Below are positions 1 through 5,599 of a stretch of 10,897 nucleotides of DNA, in pieces (within the stretch, counting starts at the first letter, position 1; the number at the start of each line of letters is the position of its first letter). The notes beneath the pieces were generated by a model that had not been told where the DNA came from, ran no database searches, and was given only the letters and a program-made list of their open reading frames with translations. The DNA comes from Acidobacteriota bacterium (GTDB lineage Bacteria > Acidobacteriota > Terriglobia > UBA7540), in assembly GCA_021827245.1 (NCBI GenBank), contig JAKAWN010000214.1, positions 1-10,897 of the forward strand. The letters are read 5' to 3'. The position numbers and the translations under genes were made by a program.

Positions 1-77
1 AAGAGGCGTAAAATTCTGACGAGGGCTAAAACGAAAGGCAGGAATGTCGGCATCCTGAAAGAAACGGAAGGCCGCTC

Positions 78-695
78 ATGGAAACCTTTCTCATCGCGCT
101 GTGCGTTGTTGTTCTTGTGCTGGCGATCATCGTATTCAGCCCAGTCATCGTCGCGATCGATTCGCGCAACCGCCAGATGCGGCTTCGCTGGCTGTTCGCG
201 CTGGAATTTCTGATGCCGTTGCCGGGGACCAAGGGAGAAAAGCGCCTCTGCATTTTCCAAAAGCCGGTTCCGCTCCGGCCCAAAGAACCTGCAAAGCAGA
301 CGATCGAAACTCCCAAGGCACGTGGGAAGCGCCGTGTGCGCGGGCGTTTCTTCTTACGCTGCATGGGTGATTCCGCCATTCGACACGCACTGGCTCAGCA
401 ACTGGCGAAGCTGGTCCGGCAAATTATAGGCTCGGCCGATCTCTCGCGCTGGGCGAGCGATGTCTCGTTGCCAGATCCCGCGCTCAACGGGTTGCTGGCG
501 GGTGCGCTCGCGGCGTCCGGCAGGGGACTCTGGTCGGGCATACGGGTCAACTTCGCGGGTGAAAACAGCCTTTTCCTCGAGTTGCGCTTTCATCCGCATC
601 GTGTTTTCAAGGCCCTTCTGCTTTTCGTGTTCGGCCTGCCTTATCGGGCGATGTTCAGACTGTGGTGGGCTTTACCGGCCGCGAGGCCGCAATAG
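78..695 (+). CDS. DUF2953-like membrane-anchored protein (YtfI-like)
   Basis: A 205-residue protein with one strong N-terminal hydrophobic segment (residues 3-26, LIALCVVVLVLAIIVFSPV) and a mostly basic, proline-containing middle (50-95). The C-terminal half contains the pattern seen in DUF2953 proteins: an SLPDP motif near 129-134, the small-residue stretch LNGLLAGALAA, then a VNFAGEN turn and an LELRFHP strand. A second hydrophobic stretch lies at about 179-198. The ATG at 78 has GGAAGG at 66-71 in front. The next gene, 35 bases downstream, is a YtfJ homologue; in spore-forming Firmicutes a DUF2953 gene (ytfI) sits directly before ytfJ, and this shared order supports the call. Biochemical function is unknown in the family. 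The family assignment is from remembered pattern and context, so moderate. Confidence 0.7.
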   Translation: METFLIALCVVVLVLAIIVFSPVIVAIDSRNRQMRLRWLFALEFLMPLPGTKGEKRLCIFQKPVPLRPKEPAKQTIETPKARGKRRVRGRFFLRCMGDSAIRHALAQQLAKLVRQIIGSADLSRWASDVSLPDPALNGLLAGALAASGRGLWSGIRVNFAGENSLFLELRFHPHRVFKALLLFVFGLPYRAMFRLWWALPAARPQ

Positions 696-718
696 CAGTC
701 ATCAAACTAACTGTAGCG

Positions 719-725
719 AAGGAGG
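719..725 (+). promoter_or_regulatory. Strong ribosome binding site fixing the ytfJ GTG start
   Basis: AAGGAGG lies 5 bases before the GTG at 731. The reading frame is open upstream into the end of the previous gene (to an ATG-like start at 662), but that part reads in the shadow of the DUF2953 gene and lacks a ribosome binding site, so 731 is the real start. Confidence 0.8.
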
Positions 726-730
726 AAATC

Positions 731-1138
731 GTGAATCCGGCACAAGACATTCTCAAGAGTCTGATCGGAGACCTCAAGGATTTGGCAAAGACCGAGACCA
801 TTGTTGGCGCGCCCATCACCATGGGTGAATACGTCATTGTTCCCATTTCCCGTGTTTCGCTGGGAGTGGGAGCGGGCGGCGGAGCCGGCGAAGCAGACGG
901 CAAAGAAGTTAAGAAGGGCTGCACGGGCGAAGGTGGCGGCGGGGGCGGCGGCATTCGGTTGACCCCTGTCGCGCTTGTCGCAGTTCGCGGAGCCGAACTG
1001 AGCGTGCATCGCCTGGGAGCCGGTGGCTCGCTCGGCCGCACCGTCGAACGCATGCCGGACGTGCTCGAATCGACCCTGGAAAAGGCCTTCGACATGTGGC
1101 AGGCCCGCAAAGCCAAAGAGGAAAAACCAGGCTCCTGA
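731..1138 (+). CDS. ytfJ: YtfJ/GerW family protein
   Basis: A 135-residue protein starting at GTG 731. It shows the whole YtfJ signature: an N-terminal amphipathic helix (MNPAQDILKSLIGDLKDL), the VGAPITMGEYVIVPISRVSLG core (about 25-44), a first glycine-rich patch (45-53, GVGAGGGAGE), a second one (68-75, eight residues almost all Gly) and then IRLTPVALVAV (76-86). A charged helical tail ends the protein. In Bacillus the homologue GerW is needed for spore germination, but YtfJ homologues occur widely in bacteria that do not sporulate, where the role is unknown. It is 35 bases downstream of its DUF2953 partner and very probably in one operon with it. No signal peptide is visible, so it is presumably cytoplasmic. 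Confidence 0.88.
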   Translation: MNPAQDILKSLIGDLKDLAKTETIVGAPITMGEYVIVPISRVSLGVGAGGGAGEADGKEVKKGCTGEGGGGGGGIRLTPVALVAVRGAELSVHRLGAGGSLGRTVERMPDVLESTLEKAFDMWQARKAKEEKPGS

Positions 1139-1230
1139 GGCTCAGCATCAGAAATCCGTTTGGTTGCGCACCAGGGCACGGCTTCAGCCATGCGGCAAAG
1201 CACGAGCCCCTTATGACCTCCCAACTCCCA

Positions 1231-1272
1231 CCCAGGGAAAGGGTGGCCGGCAGTTGCGGGCCGGGTGAGGGG
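1231..1272 (-). repeat. Dispersed repeat copy (pairs with 8857-8894)
   Basis: The minus strand begins with CCCCTCACCCGGCC and, after a 12-base GC-rich linker, continues GGCCACCCT. The plus strand at 8857-8894 begins with the same 14 bases and the same GGCCACCCT, with a shorter linker. The two copies are about 7.6 kb apart and in opposite orientation. Confidence 0.55.
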
Positions 1273-1300
1273 ATTCGTAGCGCACATATATACTTGCCCC

Positions 1301-1307
1301 GGAGGAA
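1301..1307 (+). promoter_or_regulatory. Ribosome binding site pointing to an ATT start at 1312
   Basis: GGAGGAA, with GGAGG 6 bases before ATT 1312. No ATG, GTG or TTG sits at a proper distance in the frame: TTG 1294 lies before the site, and TTG 1321 is 15 bases after it. Confidence 0.5.
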
Positions 1308-1311
1308 CGCC

Positions 1312-1773
1312 ATTCGAAGATTGCTCCCCACTGCGCTCCGCCTGCTGCTCATTGCCACGCTGGCTTCTCCTTGCGCGCTCGCCCAGGAACCTGCTCAGGT
1401 GATTCGCGGAACCTGGATCGCCACCGTCGGCAAGGGAAGAGTACTGCACGGAACCTGGTCCGGCGGCACGCTGCCCCATCAAGCAAATGTTGCGGAGGGC
1501 ACATGGACGCTTTCCGGCGCCGGGCAGATGGTTTTCCGCGGAACATGGCGGGTGGAAAAGAACAGCCGGAGTTGGGAAGGCCGCTGGTTCGGCCGCACCG
1601 CGACGGGCGAATCGCTCGCTGGCTCCTGGGGCGCGGACCTCGAGCACTGGCACGGCAAAACCCTTCGGGATATGCTCGATAGAACGCTCGTCGAAGAAGT
1701 GTCCGGCTGGTGGCAGTCCGGTCAGGCACAGGGCAACTGGTGGCTGAAAGGCTCCCGCTACCCGTCCCGCTGA
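1312..1773 (+). CDS. Secreted small protein with G-x-W repeats, unknown function
   Basis: I do not recognise this family. Read from ATT 1312 it is 153 residues and starts as a textbook signal peptide: MRRLLPTALRLLLIATLASP, then CALA with likely cleavage before Gln25. The mature part is a string of short beta-like units ending in G-[TRS]-W: tryptophan motifs at 33-35, 47-49, 63-65, 77-79, 90-92 and 104-106, a period of about 14 residues, followed by GWW (132-134) and GNWW (141-144). It is probably exported to the periplasm or beyond. The frame stays open upstream to 1096, but that part overlaps ytfJ and repeat remnants and lacks both a ribosome site and coding character, so I reject it. The exact start is uncertain because ATT is rare as an initiator. 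Confidence 0.6.
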   Translation: MRRLLPTALRLLLIATLASPCALAQEPAQVIRGTWIATVGKGRVLHGTWSGGTLPHQANVAEGTWTLSGAGQMVFRGTWRVEKNSRSWEGRWFGRTATGESLAGSWGADLEHWHGKTLRDMLDRTLVEEVSGWWQSGQAQGNWWLKGSRYPSR

Positions 1774-2235
1774 ACCGCGTGGGCAACAGTAAAGTCGTGT
1801 CGCTCGTCGTGGGCGCGGCGTGCTGCGCTACGACCAGGTGGTCCTCGCTTACCGCCCGGTCCGTCGTATGGCAACCACACAGCCTCTCGCTACATGCAGA
1901 GGAACCGGCTGTCCGCGTCGGTCACTGCCAGCTATTGCTCTGAACCACGGGCAGAGCCTAAGGAACTGGCGGTTGCTGACAACCCTCCCGAATCGACCAA
2001 TTATCCTCGACATAATCCTTTCAGAAGACGGACTGGAAAGGGGAAACATACTCAAACGGCATTTTTCTACAAGCTGCTACGCAGGTGGATGCGACAGACG
2101 AATGGCGAGACACCTGAAAGCAATTTGTTTGGCTGGCCCAAGTCAATTTTGATAGTGGCGCCCAGCTCCGTGGGGTATCAAGAAACATCACCGTTTTTGC
2201 CGTCACACAGCTTTTTTCGGAGAATGGTATAGTTC
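1774..2235. other. 462-base gap without a convincing gene
   Basis: Open frames here give low-complexity translations without ribosome sites, and none resembles a protein. The stretch around 1824-1860 (GACCAGGTGGTC, then CCTCGCTTACCGC) looks like a decayed copy of the GCTAC-tailed palindromic repeat seen further right. The last 100 bases become less GC-rich and probably carry the promoter of the M23 peptidase gene. Confidence 0.4.
2197..2233 (+). promoter_or_regulatory. Possible promoter of the M23 peptidase gene
   Basis: TTGCCG (2197-2202) stands 17 bases from GAGAAT (2220-2225), and a better -10-like box, TATAGT, follows at 2228-2233 without a good -35 at the right distance. Either would give a short leader before the TTG start at 2275. 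Weak evidence. Confidence 0.28.
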
Positions 2236-2261
2236 TTGGAGCAGTATGAACAAGCAATTTC

Positions 2262-2267
2262 GGGAGG
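2262..2267 (+). promoter_or_regulatory. Ribosome binding site deciding the TTG start of the M23 gene
   Basis: GGGAGG lies 7 bases before TTG 2275. The upstream in-frame TTG at 2236 has no such site and would add 13 residues that do not look like part of an anchor, so 2275 is preferred. Confidence 0.65.
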
Positions 2268-2274
2268 CTGTAAC

Positions 2275-3684
2275 TTGAAGTTTCGTCAAGGGTCGGACAA
2301 GGGATTAGGCAAAGGCTGGATTTTCATATTTCTCGTCTTCATAGCCGCAATCGGTATTTTCGGATCGAAGATTTTCAGCCACGAGGCTCCTGTCATCAAA
2401 TTCAGCCAACAGATCAAAGGCATCGGGAAACAAACGACTATAGAATTCACCGTCCAAGATAAAGCGCATTCAGTGAGAAGTGTACGTCTTAGCATCCAAC
2501 AGGGCGGCAGGATTTTTCCAGTCCCTTTAGTCAGTCAGGTTCACAATGTTCCTTCCCCGCCATGGTGGAAATTCTGGGCGAAGCGAGCCACCAGCGGGGG
2601 CGTCTTTAAGGTGCAAATCGGCCATCACAGTATTCCGGACCTAAAGGAAGGCCGCGCAGCGCTCGACATTGTGGCCACCAACGACTCTTGGGGACGCTTC
2701 TTTCGGGGGGGAAGGAGCGAGGTCAGGCTCGAACTGCCCGTTCAGCTTCATTCACCTCAGATCGAAGACCTCACCTCGCAGGTCTACGTGGCGCAGGGTG
2801 GATGCAACCTGCTGATCTTCAAGGTTTCTCCGGGCACAACCCGGTCGGGAATCCAGGTAGGGGGGTACTATTTCCCGAGCTATCCGGTGAAGCCATCCCT
2901 GCCCGACACGCGCATGTGCCTCTTCGCTTTTCCGTACGATATGAACCCGAAAACCACGGCTTATATCGTTGCAAGCGACGAAGTGGGCAACAAGACCGTC
3001 ACTACTTTCTCCTGCACTTTTGTTCCGCAACAGTTCCGCAAGCGCAAACTCCTCTTGCCGAAAAGCTTTCTGGAGCGCGCCGTGCCCGCGATCCTCAGCC
3101 ACACCCCTGAATTGCGCGATCAGGGAAGTCTTGTGAAAAATTTCCTGATGCTCGACAAGCGCCTGGCAATGATCGACTCGCAGTTGCTGGTTGCGTATTC
3201 GGAAAAGACAGCCCCCAGATTCCTGTGGAAAGGCACGTTCCTCCGTCTCCCTGACTCAGAGGCGGAGGCGCATTTTGGCGATCGCAGAACCTTCTATTAC
3301 CAGGGTCAGTTCGTGGATCATGAAGTTCATTTTGGCTTTGACCTGGCTTCCGTCGACCATGCGCCCATTCCGGCCGCCAACAGCGGCGTCGTAGTCTTTG
3401 CCCACTACTTCGGAATCTACGGCAACTCCATCCTCATCGATCACGGCTGCGGTCTGCAGACCCTTTACGGCCACCTGAGTTCATTCGCCGTCAAGCCGGG
3501 CGAGCATGTAACGCGCGGGCAGATCATCGGCCATACCGGCGAGACCGGACTGGCCGAAGGGGATCATCTCCACTTTTCCGTCCTGGTGGACGGCGTCTTC
3601 GTCAATCCGCTCGAATGGTGGGACCCAAACTGGATCCATACCCGCATCACCTCGAAGCTCGCGCCTTATCAGTCGAGCCAGTAA
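2275..3684 (+). CDS. Membrane-anchored M23 family metallopeptidase
   Basis: A 469-residue protein, probably a peptidoglycan endopeptidase acting in the periplasm. Residues 1-13 are basic and hydrophilic; 14-32 (WIFIFLVFIAAIGIFGSKI) form an uncleaved-looking membrane anchor. Residues 35 to about 260 are beta-rich with no recognised catalytic motif and resemble Ig-like or adaptor regions of large M23 proteins. The C-terminal third is a full M23 (LytM-type) domain: HFGFD (His352, Asp356), then NSILIDHG, LYGHLS (His400) and GDHLHF (His431, His433). His352, Asp356 and His433 match the zinc ligands and the other histidines the catalytic positions, so the enzyme should be active rather than a degenerate EnvC-type activator. 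The TTG start is chosen for its ribosome site. It stands alone and converges on the GNAT-ASCH gene. Its first half is less GC-rich than the flanking genes. Confidence 0.88.
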   Translation: MKFRQGSDKGLGKGWIFIFLVFIAAIGIFGSKIFSHEAPVIKFSQQIKGIGKQTTIEFTVQDKAHSVRSVRLSIQQGGRIFPVPLVSQVHNVPSPPWWKFWAKRATSGGVFKVQIGHHSIPDLKEGRAALDIVATNDSWGRFFRGGRSEVRLELPVQLHSPQIEDLTSQVYVAQGGCNLLIFKVSPGTTRSGIQVGGYYFPSYPVKPSLPDTRMCLFAFPYDMNPKTTAYIVASDEVGNKTVTTFSCTFVPQQFRKRKLLLPKSFLERAVPAILSHTPELRDQGSLVKNFLMLDKRLAMIDSQLLVAYSEKTAPRFLWKGTFLRLPDSEAEAHFGDRRTFYYQGQFVDHEVHFGFDLASVDHAPIPAANSGVVVFAHYFGIYGNSILIDHGCGLQTLYGHLSSFAVKPGEHVTRGQIIGHTGETGLAEGDHLHFSVLVDGVFVNPLEWWDPNWIHTRITSKLAPYQSSQ

Positions 3685-3751
3685 GGAGGAGAACGCACGA
3701 GTCGAAACGCAGTGCCGCTCAGCGGCGAGCGGGCAGGTAAATTTTAATCAC

Positions 3752-3768
3752 TGTTCGCGAGACGAACA
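3752..3768. other. Perfect 6-bp-arm palindrome TGTTCG-N5-CGAACA
   Basis: An exact inverted repeat with a 5-base spacer, 68 bases past the M23 stop. There is no T-run after it on the plus strand, so a classic terminator is unlikely. It could be an operator-like site or a transcript-end hairpin. Only the symmetry is certain. Confidence 0.4.
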
Positions 3769-3995
3769 ATTCTGCCCAGGAAGCAGGGAATGCAATAGCG
3801 AATAAATTCTATAATATGCCTATTATCAGTAACTTACGAAATTTGATGAGATGCGCGGCGAAAATCCCATCCGTCCCATTTTTGGGGCTGACACAGAAAA
3901 TGTAGCCTAGCAGCGTAAGCTCCCACCCCGCGCGGAACTCGAAAGACCCTGCCGCCGCAAGAACTTTACCACAGCACGGCGGAGCCGCAACCAAA

Positions 3996-4046
3996 CGTGG
4001 CACGGCCGTCCCCGGCCGTGTTCATGGGCGAGACGCCCATGCCACG
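3996..4046. repeat. Two-armed cruciform repeat
   Basis: A 51-base element with three nested perfect pairings: an outer stem CGTGG (3996-4000) with CCACG (4042-4046); an arm CACGGCCG (4001-4008) with CGGCCGTG (4013-4020) over a 4-base loop; two T residues; then an arm CATGGGCG (4023-4030) with CGCCCATG (4034-4041) over a 3-base loop. Every base except the loops and the TT linker is paired, and there are no mismatches. It lies between converging genes. No protein-coding sense is visible. Confidence 0.75.
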
Positions 4047-4277
4047 CCGAACAAAAATTCGTACAGGCCGCAAGCATTTTGACTGTTAGTGGTAGAGAGA
4101 TGCTGTGAGCCGGGCGTCAGAGCATTCAACGCGCAGAGGGCACGGCAAAACCAGGGCCGGGAAAGGCCCACGGCACAAACCCGCTGTCGTGACTACTGGC
4201 TACGCCCATGGCACAAGCCACGGGAAAGCAGATTCGCGAGGGAATGACAACAGCCCCCGGATGGGGGCGGCAGCCTG

Positions 4278-4314
4278 GTAGCGCAGTCCGCCGTTTTTGC
4301 GGTCTGCGGCTCTT
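4278..4314 (-). repeat. GCTAC-tailed palindromic repeat, diverged copy
   Basis: On the plus strand it reads GTAGC, then GCAGTCCGC, a short T-rich loop, GCGGTCTGC and GGCTCTT. The arms pair over 9 bases with one central T-T mismatch. The same layout, in the same orientation, occurs at 6841-6878 and 8192-8229. Confidence 0.7.
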
Positions 4315-4411
4315 GTTTTGAGACGGAGCATGATGGGACCGGACGTTTACTAAGGAGTCGCCGAACCGCGAAGTGCCATCGGAATACGACACCCTGAACC
4401 CACATCAACCG

Positions 4412-4453
4412 AAAACCCGCGGACCTCAGAACCGGAGGACCGCGCTACTCGCT
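4412..4453 (+). repeat. GCTAC-tailed palindromic repeat
   Basis: AAAACC, then CGCGGACCTC, a short loop, GAGGACCGCG and CTACTCGCT. The 10-base arms have one central A-A mismatch. Nearly the same sequence recurs at 8578-8619 and 8973-9012. It sits about 50 bases past the stop codon of the GNAT-ASCH gene and could stabilise or end that transcript. Confidence 0.8.
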
Positions 4454-4500
4454 GGACCTGCCGAGCGTTTCCGACTGCAGGGATTCTGAGCCGCTCGCTT

Positions 4501-4512
4501 AACGCTAGCGTT
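4501..4512. other. 12-base perfect palindrome over the GNAT-ASCH stop codon
   Basis: AACGCTAGCGTT reads the same on both strands and includes the TAG stop of the leftward gene (4505-4507). It may be chance, or the base of a transcript-end structure. Confidence 0.4.
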
Positions 4513-5599
4513 GCGTAGATAGGGCAGCTACTTTCATAAAGTGTTGTTTTAAGCTCCCATGGAGGAGGCTGGCTACGGAAACCGCCTGCGCCCACGAGTT
4601 GGCTTTTTCAGCGTCCAGTTCACAGTACGATTGCGGCGGTTTCAGCTCCTGCCGCACGAGGTGTGAAACCTGCTCAAGGGGGACTCTCTCAAGGTAACGA
4701 ATTACGCTGTCCAGCTCAATGGCCGACACTTTATGGGTTGAAGCCGAATACTCCATGAATTCAGCGTGTGAGCATCCGATGCTCGGACCGAATCGCTCCC
4801 AAATCTGTTCCGGGGAGGCGGATGTAACGCCGCGTATCGTTGCCTCGCCGACAAGCGAACTCACCGGACGCGAAGCATAGAGTGCAACCTTACAGCCAAC
4901 CCATTTCCCGGAGAATTTTCTACGTATCTCCACGGTCTTCTTACCGGCAAGAACTTTTTCAGCGTGCACGGGCTTAACGCTGATTAAGATTTTGTTGTCC
5001 AGGGAATACCCACCGACGGAGAACTTCCTTGCGAGAGCAGGAAGCTTTTCGACCAGCGCTGACCAAACATTCTGGAGCGGGGCCGCGCAAATCAGTTCTG
5101 TGTTCCCATGCCGGTACTGTCGGGAGGCACGCGCCGCCTCGCAAAAGGCAAAGGACCTAAAGAACCCGCCCTTTTCGCTCCACAAGCTTTCGGGAAGGGT
5201 AAAGTAAACCTCTTTCGCAATGTGGCGAACTTGGAGCGTCATGAGGGTAAAAAAGATTTGGCCCAGATCCCGGTCTTGAAAGTCCTTATGGATTTTGAGA
5301 TGGCAGAACTTCGACCTGTAACCGCGCTTTAACACCGCCGACGCTATCGGGTTCTCGTCCTCGTAAGCGATGTACGCGAGCCTCTCCGATGTCTTCAACC
5401 CGGGCACGACCTTCTCAGTGAACCATCGTTCGATGCCTGGATACATAGGCTGGCTGCATGAGATGAGTCCAGAAAGCGTCTTCAGCTCATCGCTCTGCTG
5501 CCTTGCATCCTTCTCCCTCAGCTCGATAATGCGAACCTCGCCTCGCATTGGAAAAAGGGTTCCGGTTTGTTCCCGGTCATGCAGGCTCAACTGTCCCAT
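4505..5599 (-). CDS. GNAT-type acetyltransferase fused to a C-terminal ASCH domain
   Basis: A 364-residue protein with two domains. Residues about 22-165 look like a GNAT fold: a first strand VRIIELREKD, central strands LAYIAYEDENPIASAVL and KFCHLKIHKDF, the acetyl-CoA-loop position as QDRDLGQIFF (about 108-117, a weak version of R-x-x-G-x-G/A), and GGFFRSFAFCEA as the late-strand counterpart. Residues about 203-297 match the ASCH family: LISVKPVHAEKVL, AGKKTVEIRR (218-227), CKVALYASRPVSSLVGEA, EQIWERFG and HKVSAIELD. ASCH domains are PUA-like and bind or process RNA or nucleosides. ATG 5599 is chosen because AAGGAG ends 8 bases before it; GTG 5608 sits on that site and is rejected. Its first 23 bases overlap the end of dcd, so the two are translationally coupled. 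Substrate and role are unknown; the GNAT motif is degenerate and may not be catalytic. Confidence 0.75.
   Translation of the reverse strand: MGQLSLHDREQTGTLFPMRGEVRIIELREKDARQQSDELKTLSGLISCSQPMYPGIERWFTEKVVPGLKTSERLAYIAYEDENPIASAVLKRGYRSKFCHLKIHKDFQDRDLGQIFFTLMTLQVRHIAKEVYFTLPESLWSEKGGFFRSFAFCEAARASRQYRHGNTELICAAPLQNVWSALVEKLPALARKFSVGGYSLDNKILISVKPVHAEKVLAGKKTVEIRRKFSGKWVGCKVALYASRPVSSLVGEATIRGVTSASPEQIWERFGPSIGCSHAEFMEYSASTHKVSAIELDSVIRYLERVPLEQVSHLVRQELKPPQSYCELDAEKANSWAQAVSVASLLHGSLKQHFMKVAALSTQR

Larger units (their letters stand above)
1139..1311. other. Intergenic stretch with dispersed-repeat remnants
   Basis: No gene is supported here. 1167-1190 carries an imperfect hairpin (GCACGGCT, 2-base loop, AGCCATGC, one mismatch). 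1231-1272 read on the minus strand (CCCCTCACCCGGCC, then a GC-rich linker, then CCACCCT) matches 8857-8894 on the plus strand. Both look like pieces of dispersed intergenic repeats. Confidence 0.5.
3685..4504. other. 820-base convergent intergenic region with repeats, no gene
   Basis: Right after the M23 stop there is a strong ribosome-site-like AAGGAGGAG (3683-3691) with no start codon at a useful distance. An AT-rich patch with TATAAT (3810-3815) follows. The open frames here, including a 64-residue one on the minus strand (3809-4003), have no ribosome site or recognisable product. Several hairpins lie here, listed separately, plus small ones at 4154-4169 (GGGCC/GGCCC) and 4253-4268 (GCCCCC/GGGGGC). 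Confidence 0.55.

Noticed and set aside
2..19. Possible last codons (RGVKF and stop) of a gene entering from the left
   Set aside because: Five codons are too few to support a gene; another frame is also open at the edge. A gene upstream of the DUF2953 gene is likely but cannot be identified.
655..1653. Open frame of 332 codons on the minus strand
   Set aside because: Antisense to ytfJ and the G-x-W protein; its proline runs are the reverse reading of the glycine-rich stretches of ytfJ.
1820..2152. Open frames on both strands in the gap before the M23 gene
   Set aside because: No ribosome site, no recognisable fold and a poor amino-acid composition; probably spacer with repeat remnants.
3683..3740. 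Short coding sequence after the strong ribosome-site-like AAGGAGGAG at the M23 stop
   Set aside because: The nearest start, GTG 3712, is about 20 bases away and gives only 11 codons.
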